Source: Clostridia bacterium
Lineage (GTDB): Bacteria > Bacillota > Clostridia > Christensenellales > UBA1242
Assembly (NCBI GenBank): GCA_900767835.1
Contig: CAAGAO010000015.1
Location: 1 to 22,042 of the forward strand
DNA: 22,042 nucleotides
Direction: 5' to 3'
Position numbers and translations under genes: made by a program. The notes beneath the pieces are model-generated. The model was given only the letters and a program-made list of their open reading frames with translations. It made no database searches and was not told the origin of the DNA. This document shows, one piece after another, positions 15,096-22,042 of the stretch; position 1 is the stretch's first letter; each line of letters begins with the position of its first letter.

Positions 15096-15383
15096 AGATG
15101 CAATATTATTGTAATAAATAAGGAAATACTTTTCTTACTTTATCTATAATATCTCAATATATATGGAAATATAGTGAATAATTTAAATTTCTACTGTCAC
15201 AAAAAATTTGATTAATATTCTATGAAATCTTATAAAAACATTGAAATTTATTTGCTTATGCATACTTATTTGTAATATACTAAAATCATAAGGATTGTTG
15301 CAATAACATTTTATATATTTTTATCTTGAATAACTTTTTATTAATAATATTACATTTTAAATGTTTGCAACGCGTACACGAAT
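15096..15383 (+). other. Intergenic region upstream of recJ
   Basis: This 288-base A/T-rich stretch holds no supportable gene. The best promoter candidate for recJ is TTGAAT (15326-15331), 16 bases, TATTAC (15348-15353), which would give a leader of about 24 bases. TTGCAA at 15298-15303 with TATCTT at 15322-15327 is weaker. An isolated TATAAT at 15145-15150 has no partner box. No cloverleaf element like those at 77 and 5073, and no riboswitch pattern, was recognised. Confidence 0.4.
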
Positions 15384-17768
15384 ATGAAATTTATTGAGTA
15401 TTATGATAGAGGAATCACAAATAGTGATGTCCTTCAATTTTCTAAAAAATTTGGCTTGTGCGAACAAGTAATAAGAATAATAATGAGTAGAGGATATGAT
15501 ACAGAACAAAAGATATCCGATTTTTTATGGCCAGAAAAAAATGAGCTTGAATCTCCATTTAAAATGAAAGGTATGCAAGACGCGGTTAACACCATACAGA
15601 CTGCAATTTCAGAACATAAGAAAATACTCATTTTTGGCGATTATGATGTTGATGGCATTAGTGCAACGGCAATTATGGTTAAGACTTTTAAAAAACTTGG
15701 TGTAAATGTTAATTACTTTTTACCTAATAGATATATTGACGGCTATGGTTTGTCAATAGAAGTGATTGATAAAATTAATAAACAATATGCACCAGATTTA
15801 ATCATAACTGTAGACTGTGGCATAACAGCGGTTGAAGAAACAAAACACGCAAAAGAGTTAGGTATAGATATAATAATAACTGACCATCACGAAATAGGTG
15901 AAATTGTGCCAGATACAATAGTTGTAAATACTAAATTTGTCGACCAAGAATATAATTTTAGGGGGCTATGTGGAACTGGTGTTGCTTATAAATTGGCGGT
16001 TGCACTTCTAGGAGAAGAAAAATGCACTGAATTTTTGTCAATAGTGGCTATCGCAACAATTGCAGATATTGTTCCACTTACCGATGAAAATAGAGTGCTG
16101 GTAAGACTTGGTTTTGCAAATATGAACTTTCTACCACAAGGTTTAAAGCAAATGTTTATAGAAAATAAGGTTTCATTTGTTAAACCAGATGCAAGCGATA
16201 TAGCCTTCAAAATTGCACCAAAACTTAATGCTAGTGGTAGAATGGGTGATGCAGTAGATTCTCTTTTATTATATTTTGAAACTAATCCGGCAAAAATTAA
16301 AGAACAAATTAATAAAATATTGATGCATAACACAAAACGCCAAAAGTTAGGTAATTTGGTATATGATGATTGTAAAAAAATACTTAATGAAACAGATATA
16401 ACCAAAATGTCAGCAATAATTTTGTGGAAAGAAGATTGGGACCACGGTATTTTAGGTATAGAGTGTTCAAAATTATTAGAAGAATATAATAGACCAGTTT
16501 TCTTATTTACAAGAGAGGGTGATTTATTAAGAGGCTCGGCAAGAAGTATAAACGATATTAATATTCATAACATTTTAACAAGTGTTTCGGATATATTAGA
16601 AGTTTTTGGTGGACATACAATGGCTGCTGGCCTAACACTTAAACTGAAAAATTTTGACGAATTTGTAAAAAGGGTAAATTCGTATATATTTGAGCATATA
16701 AGCCCAAAAGCTTTTGAACCAATAGAGTATTACGACTGCAAACTTACATTAAAAGATATAACACCAAAATTATTAGAGGACTTAAAAGTATTAGAACCTT
16801 GCGGTCAAGAAAATGCTAAGCCAAGATTTTTAATTGAAACAGATAAGATAAATATTCAGCCGTTAGCAAAAGCGAGTGGGCATGCAAATATAATAATTGG
16901 TAAAAATTTAAGTTTGATTTTCTTTAACTATATTAAAGAGTCCAGCAAACTAAACTTTGGTGAACAATTTAAGTTTATTTTTGAATTCCAAGATGTTAAA
17001 GGAAAGTATATAAAAGGAATTGTTAAAGATTTTGATTTTAATTATAAGTTAAAATCAACCGCAACAAAATATTTAGAATGCTATTCAATTAATCAACTTC
17101 AATATTGTGTAGACAATAAACCTAAGTTTGAATACTATAAAGATACTGATTTAATCAATATGGTTGTAGATTGTTCAAAGAGTGTTTTTGGTACTCTTTT
17201 TATAGCAAATACTGTTAAAGCCTATAATGATTTTATCCAAAAATATGATTTAACAAATATATATTCAATAAACATTGTAGATGCTTGTTCTGCTGGCTAT
17301 AATGCAGTGCTTTTATCACCAGTTGACCTTTCTTTTGCTACAAAATATGAGCGTATAATATTTTTGGACCCAGTAATTAATTTGTGTTATATTTCAGCAA
17401 TAAATGAAATTTCTAAAGCAAAAATATATATGTCGTCAAATACAAAATTATCTAAAAGCTTATTTGATAATTTATATATAGATAGAAAGCATTTTGCAAA
17501 TATTTATCAAGCATTAATAAAATATCAAAATATAGAATTTGTTAGTATGTTGAGTGTATATTCAGCATTAGTAAGAGAAAAAAAGATGCGTATTAGTTTT
17601 AATAATTTCATTATACCTTTTTATATTTTTAAACAATTAAATATAATAGAATTGAATCAAGAATCATCTGCATTTATATATAAAATTAATACAAATATAA
17701 AAACTGATTTAACGAAATCAAGTATATATAATTCGTTAAATTTAATTAAAAAATCATTAGGAAATTAA
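15384..17768 (+). CDS. recJ: Single-stranded-DNA-specific exonuclease RecJ
   Basis: RecJ degrades single-stranded DNA 5' to 3' in recombination and mismatch or base-excision repair. The 794-residue protein, close to Bacillus RecJ in length, carries the DHH phosphoesterase motifs that bind two metal ions: GDYDVDG (residues 85-91), VDCGIT, the DHH triad at 167-169, and LNASGRMGDA. The DHHA1 half shows WDHGILGI and GGHTMAAGL, then an OB-fold region (about 460-560). The last 230 residues are the poorly conserved Firmicutes C-terminal domain. No Shine-Dalgarno sequence precedes ATG 15384, yet the protein starts as expected. It heads the recJ-rel-hemZ operon; its stop lies one base before the rel ATG. 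Confidence 0.95.
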   Translation: MKFIEYYDRGITNSDVLQFSKKFGLCEQVIRIIMSRGYDTEQKISDFLWPEKNELESPFKMKGMQDAVNTIQTAISEHKKILIFGDYDVDGISATAIMVKTFKKLGVNVNYFLPNRYIDGYGLSIEVIDKINKQYAPDLIITVDCGITAVEETKHAKELGIDIIITDHHEIGEIVPDTIVVNTKFVDQEYNFRGLCGTGVAYKLAVALLGEEKCTEFLSIVAIATIADIVPLTDENRVLVRLGFANMNFLPQGLKQMFIENKVSFVKPDASDIAFKIAPKLNASGRMGDAVDSLLLYFETNPAKIKEQINKILMHNTKRQKLGNLVYDDCKKILNETDITKMSAIILWKEDWDHGILGIECSKLLEEYNRPVFLFTREGDLLRGSARSINDINIHNILTSVSDILEVFGGHTMAAGLTLKLKNFDEFVKRVNSYIFEHISPKAFEPIEYYDCKLTLKDITPKLLEDLKVLEPCGQENAKPRFLIETDKINIQPLAKASGHANIIIGKNLSLIFFNYIKESSKLNFGEQFKFIFEFQDVKGKYIKGIVKDFDFNYKLKSTATKYLECYSINQLQYCVDNKPKFEYYKDTDLINMVVDCSKSVFGTLFIANTVKAYNDFIQKYDLTNIYSINIVDACSAGYNAVLLSPVDLSFATKYERIIFLDPVINLCYISAINEISKAKIYMSSNTKLSKSLFDNLYIDRKHFANIYQALIKYQNIEFVSMLSVYSALVREKKMRISFNNFIIPFYIFKQLNIIELNQESSAFIYKINTNIKTDLTKSSIYNSLNLIKKSLGN

Positions 17769-17769
17769 T

Positions 17770-19842
17770 ATGGAAAATTTATTAAAATTATTAGAAAATA
17801 CCTTTAATTTAAACGATAATAATAAATTATTAATAAATAATATATTGGAAAAAATAAATTTAAATGAAAAAGATATTTATATTACAAATAATTTAATTAA
17901 AAATAAATTAGATTTTAATTCAGTTTGTGCATACTTAATATGCGAATATAATTTATTTGACTTAAAAATTCAAGATGAAGATATCATGAAACTTGCAAAT
18001 AATTTAAAAGATATTAATTCGGATAATTTGTCTTTTAACAAACAAGAAGAATCTGAAATTTTGCGTAAACAATTTGTAGCTATGTGTAAAGACATAAGGG
18101 TAATTATAATAAAATTATGCCTTGTTCTTTATGATGCAAAAAACTGTTCTTTGCCTCTTTCTCAAAAAAATAAGGAATTACTTTTAACAATAAGAAATAT
18201 TTATGCACCACTTTCTGAGCGTTTAGGTCTAAATAGTATGAAAAGCGAACTAGAAGATTTATGCTTAAAATTTTTAGACCCCGAAGTATATAATGAATTA
18301 GAGCATAATGTACTATTAAAGAAGGAAGAAAATCAAAAACAAATAGAAATAACCAAACAAAAACTAGAACAAATCTTGCAAGATTTAAACTTAAAAAATG
18401 CAACCATAATGGCAAGACAAAAACATTTCAGTAGTATTTATAAAAAAATACAGTCAAAGGCAGTTCCACTTGCAAAAATTTACGACTTAATAGCAATGCG
18501 TGTAATAGTTGACACTGTGGAAGAATGTTATGCTGTTCTTGGCAAAATTCATGGCATTTATAGACCAATGGAGGGCAGATTTAAAGATTATATAGCCAAT
18601 CCAAAACCAAACGGTTATCAATCTTTGCATACAACCATAATTACCGAAAATGACCGTCCAATGGAAATTCAAATTCGCACATATGAAATGCATAGAAATT
18701 CGGAGTTTGGTGTGGACGTTGCTCACTGGGTATATAAAGAAAAACGAAAAACTACAGAACTAGATAAAAAAATGGCGTGGCTTCGTGAAATTATGGATAA
18801 TTCGTCCAATTTAAATTCAGAGGAGTTCATTGAAACATTAAAAACAAATCTATATTCAGGTAGTATATTTGTTCAAACTCCAAAGGGTAAAATCTTAGAG
18901 TTCCCTGAAGGGTCTTGCGTTATAGATTTTGCATATGCAATCCATTCTGAAATTGGCAATGCTTGTGTTGGCGGTAAAATAAATAACAAGATGGTTCCAA
19001 TTAGCACAAAACTTGCAAATAATGATATTGTAGAAATTATTACATCACCAACATCAAAAGGACCTTCTCGAGATTGGTTAAAAATTGTAAAAACTGCACA
19101 AGCAAGAGATAAAATTAATGCATTCTTTAAAAAAGAGTTAAAAGAAGATAACATTAAAAACGGCAAACAAATTTTAGAATTAGCCATAAAAAACAAAGGC
19201 TTATCCGTCAATGATATATTATCGGAACAAAATATAAACAATGTGTTATATAAATTTGCTTTCAACAATTCTGATGAACTATTTGCTGCCGTTGGTTATG
19301 GTAGTATAACATCAACTCAAGTAGTAAATAAATTAATTCAAGAGTATGAAAAACACGAAAGCGAAAATAAGCCTCAAAAAACACTAACATCACTTGTTGT
19401 TAAACGCGGTAAAGATGGTGTTTTAATAGATGGTGATAGCGGTATGCTAGTTCGTTATGCAGGTTGTTGTAATCCAATTCTAGGCGAGGAGATAGTTGGT
19501 TATATTTCTCGTGGCAGAGGTGTTACCATTCATAAAGCAGATTGCCATAATGTACAATTTTTGGAGCAAGAGCGTTTAATTAAAGCCGAGTGGGCAGATA
19601 AGTCTGCTACTTATAAAATTGTCAATGTAAATATTTCTGCAAAGCCAGATGATAATTTTATCGCGAAACTAGCATTTACACTTGCTAATATGCAATATAA
19701 TATTGTTGGTCTAGATACTAAAAATATGCCAGATAAAATCATATGTAACCTTAAAATTAAAACTAATAATAATGATAATTTAACAAGATTAGATAAAGCA
19801 ATAAAAAGTTTAGATAATGTTATGGAAGTGAATATTAAATGA
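17770..19842 (+). CDS. rel: RelA/SpoT-family (p)ppGpp synthetase with degenerate hydrolase domain
   Basis: This long Rel protein (690 residues) makes the alarmone (p)ppGpp from ATP and GDP or GTP. The synthetase domain (about 200-330) looks intact: RQKHFSSIYKKIQ, YDLIAMRVIV, the RFKD motif at 270-273 continuing ANPKPNGYQSLHTT, and EIQIRTYEMHRNSEFG. TGS (about 360-420) and C-terminal ACT (about 615-690) domains follow. The N-terminal hydrolase region is shortened and eroded: the HD and ED metal-binding pairs are absent, and the usual LADRLHNMRT reads LCLVLYDAKNC (116-126). The RFKD form is typical of bifunctional enzymes, so this is probably a bifunctional Rel that lost hydrolysis. It is coupled to recJ and overlaps hemZ by four bases. 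Confidence 0.93.
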   Translation: MENLLKLLENTFNLNDNNKLLINNILEKINLNEKDIYITNNLIKNKLDFNSVCAYLICEYNLFDLKIQDEDIMKLANNLKDINSDNLSFNKQEESEILRKQFVAMCKDIRVIIIKLCLVLYDAKNCSLPLSQKNKELLLTIRNIYAPLSERLGLNSMKSELEDLCLKFLDPEVYNELEHNVLLKKEENQKQIEITKQKLEQILQDLNLKNATIMARQKHFSSIYKKIQSKAVPLAKIYDLIAMRVIVDTVEECYAVLGKIHGIYRPMEGRFKDYIANPKPNGYQSLHTTIITENDRPMEIQIRTYEMHRNSEFGVDVAHWVYKEKRKTTELDKKMAWLREIMDNSSNLNSEEFIETLKTNLYSGSIFVQTPKGKILEFPEGSCVIDFAYAIHSEIGNACVGGKINNKMVPISTKLANNDIVEIITSPTSKGPSRDWLKIVKTAQARDKINAFFKKELKEDNIKNGKQILELAIKNKGLSVNDILSEQNINNVLYKFAFNNSDELFAAVGYGSITSTQVVNKLIQEYEKHESENKPQKTLTSLVVKRGKDGVLIDGDSGMLVRYAGCCNPILGEEIVGYISRGRGVTIHKADCHNVQFLEQERLIKAEWADKSATYKIVNVNISAKPDDNFIAKLAFTLANMQYNIVGLDTKNMPDKIICNLKIKTNNNDNLTRLDKAIKSLDNVMEVNIK

Positions 19843-21257
19843 AAATAATAACTGATGAAACATATTTAGAACAAGAAATTTTTGCACTAACTCATTTATT
19901 TATGCAAGATACCGAACTTGACGATAATAAACCATATATTTATTTTAATATGAATTTAGTAGGTGTAAATTTATTTGTTGATTTTACCATTGAGTTTGAA
20001 GATGATACCATCAAATTTCAAAACACAGTCACAATAAATAAATACAAAAGTGAATTAGAACAAAAAAGATATGTAAAAAGAGCGGTTAAAAACCAACTCT
20101 ATAATATTTTAAGCAAAAAATTTAATAAAACTTTGCCGTGGGGTAGCCTAACGGGTATACGTCCAACCAAAGTCGGTTATGAACTTTTGGAAAGCGGAGT
20201 AGATAAATATTTTATAAAAGAAGCACTAATGAAAGACTATAATGTCTCCGAAAGTAAGGCACTCTTGGTTGCACAAATAATTAAAAATCAAACTTGTATA
20301 ATTAAAAATGATAATCTTGTAGATTTATACATTAACATTCCTTTTTGCCCAAGTAAATGCTCATATTGTTCATTTATATCTTCTGAATATAAACAGGTTG
20401 AAAAAATCATACCAGATTATATAAATGCTTTAATAAAAGAAATAAGAGCAACAAAAAAATTAATTGAAGAAAAAACTTATATTGTAAAAACCATATATAT
20501 TGGTGGTGGCACACCAACTGTTTTGTCTGCAAGTGACCTAGAATTAATTTTGCAAGAACTTACTTTTGGTGTAAATGAATTTACCGTTGAATGTGGTAGA
20601 CCTGATACCATAACTAAAGAAAAACTAGATGTATTGCAAAAGTATGGTGTTACTAGAATTTCAATTAATCCACAAACTTTTGTAGATTCAACTTTAAAAA
20701 GAATAGGTAGAAAACATTCAACTGAAGATGTAATAAATGCATATAAACTTGCATTAAACTATAATTTCTCAATTAATATGGATTTAATTGCGGGACTACC
20801 AGGAGAGAGTTTAAGAGGTTTTAAAAAGTCTATACAAACCGTTTTAGATTTATATCCTGATAATATTACTATACACACACTAGCCATAAAAAAAGGTAGC
20901 ACGCTTGCCCTTGAAGATACTAAAAACGAAAATGAAATCACTGAAAAAATGGTAACTTTTGGTCAAGAACAAATGACTAAATCTGGATATAAACCATATT
21001 ATATGTATAAACTTAAAAATCAAAATGCAGGACTTGAAAATGTTGGTTTTTTTAGAGAAAAAGTATGCCAGTTCAACATAGATAGCATGGAAGAAACCGC
21101 AACCATTCTAGCATGCGGAGCAAATGCTATAACAAAAAGAGTATATGTAGACGAAAACCGTATAGAACGTCAAGCAAATGTAAAATTTGCCACAGATTAC
21201 ATATCTCGTATTGATGAAATGATAATCAAAAAACGCGAACTTTTTGATTTGGAATAA
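19839..21257 (+). CDS. hemZ: Coproporphyrinogen dehydrogenase-like radical-SAM protein HemZ
   Basis: This 472-residue protein belongs to the HemN/HemW/HemZ radical-SAM group. Its first 160 residues include the HemZ-specific GSLTGIRPTKVGYELLE segment. The cluster motif is C170-x3-C174-x2-C177 (CPSKCSYCSF), followed by GGGTPTVLSASDL, ISINPQTF and DLIAGLPGES. HemZ proteins are annotated as oxygen-independent coproporphyrinogen III dehydrogenases, but activity is established for few members, and no other haem genes lie here, so a different role is possible. ATG overlaps the rel stop (ATGA, 19839-19842), showing translational coupling. A recJ-rel-hemZ neighbourhood is usual in clostridia. Confidence 0.88.
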   Translation: MKIITDETYLEQEIFALTHLFMQDTELDDNKPYIYFNMNLVGVNLFVDFTIEFEDDTIKFQNTVTINKYKSELEQKRYVKRAVKNQLYNILSKKFNKTLPWGSLTGIRPTKVGYELLESGVDKYFIKEALMKDYNVSESKALLVAQIIKNQTCIIKNDNLVDLYINIPFCPSKCSYCSFISSEYKQVEKIIPDYINALIKEIRATKKLIEEKTYIVKTIYIGGGTPTVLSASDLELILQELTFGVNEFTVECGRPDTITKEKLDVLQKYGVTRISINPQTFVDSTLKRIGRKHSTEDVINAYKLALNYNFSINMDLIAGLPGESLRGFKKSIQTVLDLYPDNITIHTLAIKKGSTLALEDTKNENEITEKMVTFGQEQMTKSGYKPYYMYKLKNQNAGLENVGFFREKVCQFNIDSMEETATILACGANAITKRVYVDENRIERQANVKFATDYISRIDEMIIKKRELFDLE

Positions 21258-21267
21258 ACAGAGCCGT

Positions 21268-21323
21268 AACTTATAACTAGTGAATATTTAATACTGATGA
21301 CTTATGAATTAAAAACTAATAAA
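21268..21323. repeat. Degenerate seven-base repeats
   Basis: Divided in sevens from 21268 the sequence reads AACTTAT, AACTAGT, GAATATT, TAATACT, GATGACT, TATGAAT and so on. This loosely repeated heptamer fades out after about eight units. It begins 10 bases after the hemZ stop codon. Similar degenerate heptamer tracts occur between genes in some Firmicutes. The match is loose, and chance in A/T-rich DNA cannot be excluded. Confidence 0.3.
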
Positions 21324-21325
21324 TA

Positions 21326-21355
21326 GTATAAGTTTGTAATAAGTATTACTTATAC
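21326..21355 (+). terminator. Hairpin after the recJ-rel-hemZ operon
   Basis: GTATAA (21326-21331) pairs with TTATAC (21350-21355), and GTAATA (21336-21341) pairs with TATTAC (21344-21349), leaving GTTT bulged and an AG loop. No T run follows, so it is at best a weak or processed transcript end. Confidence 0.35.
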
Positions 21356-21364
21356 ACTAAAACA

Positions 21365-21425
21365 TAAGTAGACCACAAAAACCTTTGCTTTAATAACAAA
21401 ACCTTAAGTAAACCACAAAACCTTT
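21365..21425. repeat. Two direct repeats, 40 bases apart
   Basis: TAAGTAGACCACAAAAACC (from 21365) and TAAGTAAACCACAAAACC (from 21405) are near-identical, both followed by TTT. The second copy runs into the G+C-rich element at 21418-21472, so the pair may mark a duplicated edge of that element. Confidence 0.45.
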
Positions 21426-21472
21426 CCTCCCTGTCAGGGGAGGTGTCACGCAAATGCGTAACGGAGGGGTTT
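21418..21472. repeat. G+C-rich palindromic intergenic repeat (REP/MITE-like)
   Basis: CCTCCC (21426-21431) pairs with GGGAGG (21438-21443). ACGCA (21448-21452) pairs with TGCGT (21455-21459). The ends AAACC (21418-21422) and GGTTT (21468-21472) pair as well. CCTCC can alternatively pair with the distal GGAGG (21463-21467), so two folds compete. Base composition is far above the local average. It resembles a palindromic repeat I recall as widespread between genes in gut clostridial genomes; that comparison is from memory. No transposase is present. Confidence 0.6.
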
Positions 21473-21482
21473 CCCTGCCTTA

Positions 21483-21532
21483 TACAAAAATAGCGGTCAA
21501 ATTTTGTACAAAATTTGACCGCCATTTTTGTA
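21483..21532. repeat. 50-base near-perfect palindrome
   Basis: GCGGTCAAATTTTGT (21493-21507) is followed with no loop by its exact complement (21508-21522). After one A/C mismatch the pairing continues with TACAAAAAT (21483-21491) and ATTTTTGTA (21524-21532), so 24 of 25 pairs match. The core TTTTGTACAAAATT recurs at 21526-21539. It could be a terminator shared by both strands, a protein-binding palindrome or the remains of a mobile miniature element. Confidence 0.65.
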
Positions 21533-21577
21533 CAAAATTGCCATTTCAAAATTTTTTTAACAATTTGTAAAAATCGT

Positions 21578-21605
21578 TTGACAACGCGGGGGGGGGAGAT
21601 ATAAT
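21578..21605 (+). promoter_or_regulatory. Consensus promoter with a G9 tract in the spacer
   Basis: A consensus TTGACA (21578-21583) and TATAAT (21600-21605) are separated by 16 bases, of which nine (21588-21596) are an unbroken run of G. Transcription would start near 21612, giving a leader of about 255 bases before the gene at 21867. A change of one G by strand slippage would set the spacer to 15 or 17 bases, altering promoter strength. Confidence 0.8.
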
Positions 21606-21866
21606 TGTCTTAAAGAGTAAAAATATATATTTTTATGTCTTTTATTTAGTATTGTTTTTATAGTTAGAAAATGCGGTTTGTTATTTGCAATAAACAAAAA
21701 TGCGTTATTAAAAACTTTGCGTATTCTTGTGTAAAACAAAATACTTTTGGAATTAACAAAATAATACATTTTAAAAAATAACAAAATTTTGTTAATTAAA
21801 AAAAATCAAATAATAAGAGTAAAAGCATAAAATCAATTTTTACTTTAAATAAAAAAGGAGAATAAT
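21606..21866 (+). other. Long leader with inverted repeats before the secreted-protein gene
   Basis: No supportable gene lies here. A 36-codon frame from 21671 has no ribosome binding site. TAACAAAATTTTGTTA (21779-21794) is a perfect palindrome, and AATTAACAAAAT (21751-21762) pairs with ATTTTGTTAATT (21786-21797), so two alternative hairpins share one arm. TTTGTT and AACAAA near 21677-21700 form another small hairpin. The leader ends with AGGAG (21856-21860). Conditional folding is possible but unproven. Confidence 0.4.
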
Positions 21867-22042
21867 ATGAAAAAAAGAAGAATTGGCTTGTTTTTAAACA
21901 TTGTAACAATTTGCTTGTCTGTGGTAGCAATAACTATTGGTGTTTTTTCTATAAAACAAGCAAGTTTAGGTGTTAATGGTTCGGTTGGTTTTGTGGCTCA
22001 CGAATGTAAGGTTAATATCTCGGCATATATGTATGGTTATGC
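21867..22042 (+). CDS. N-terminus of a secreted or membrane-anchored protein (truncated by window edge)
   Basis: Only the first 58 codons are visible. They encode MKKRR, a strongly hydrophobic helix (residues 6-28, core LFLNIVTICLSVVAITIGVF), and then SIKQASLGVNGSVGFVAHECKV, the start of an extracytoplasmic domain. The N-terminus is a signal peptide or signal anchor; no lipobox is evident. The layout, with a beta-rich domain directly after the helix, recalls small surface or pilin/TasA-like proteins of clostridia, but the visible part is too short to assign a family. AGGAG seven bases before ATG 21867 supports the start. A promoter with a G9 tract lies 262 bases upstream, hinting at on/off surface expression. 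Confidence 0.7.
   Translation, partial: MKKRRIGLFLNIVTICLSVVAITIGVFSIKQASLGVNGSVGFVAHECKVNISAYMYGY

Noticed and set aside
15225..15278. 17-codon frame upstream of recJ
   Set aside because: No ribosome binding site or conserved feature; short frames of this size are expected by chance.
21671..21781. 36-codon frame in the leader of the last gene
   Set aside because: No ribosome binding site and A/T-driven composition; it also overlaps the inverted repeats, so a leader peptide is not supported.

Overview
The window is about 70% A+T, densely packed, and reads like a chromosomal housekeeping segment of an anaerobic, uncultured Firmicutes lineage, most likely gut Clostridia of the Christensenellales/CAG type. 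That placement is inferred from gene order (ruvC-ruvA-ruvB-queA, tgt, a TIGR04086-type membrane gene, secD-secF, recJ-rel-hemZ), AAGGAG-type ribosome binding sites and A+T-rich codon use. No rRNA, tRNA, CRISPR array or transposase gene was found.

Layout. Positions 178-2860 (minus strand) hold a two-gene flavoprotein operon: a GlpA-like FAD dehydrogenase with a C-terminal [2Fe-2S]-type domain and its partner FAD/NAD oxidoreductase. Divergently, 3078-6361 carries RNA-modification genes: rsmE, mtaB, a HIT-family hydrolase and a TrmH/SpoU-type RNA methyltransferase. Positions 6398-10489 hold yebC-ruvC-ruvA-ruvB-queA (translation/regulation, Holliday-junction processing, queuosine). Positions 10621-15060 hold tgt, a 28-residue membrane peptide, a TIGR04086-type protein and a divergent secD-secF pair. 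Positions 15384-21257 hold the tightly coupled recJ-rel-hemZ operon. The last 600 bases are a gene-free patchwork of inverted repeats, a G+C-rich repeat and a promoter with a nine-G tract, leading into the start of a secreted or membrane-anchored protein cut by the window edge.

Most genes are ordinary. Points worth a second look: (1) two about 90-base intergenic elements, at 77-165 and 5073-5162, fold into the same four-way (cloverleaf) architecture with compensatory base changes, and both lie just 3' of an operon in the same orientation relative to it; (2) a consensus TTGACA/TATAAT promoter has a G9 run in its 16-base spacer, the layout of a phase-variable promoter, upstream of a surface-protein-like gene; (3) the Rel protein has an intact ppGpp synthetase but an apparently dead hydrolase domain; (4) SecD and SecF lack the membrane aspartates of the proton relay; (5) two RNA methyltransferase genes appear to be transcribed as leaderless mRNAs; (6) an intrinsic terminator coincides with the ribosome binding site of the TIGR04086-type gene.

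Functional assignments come from remembered family motifs, since no database search was possible.
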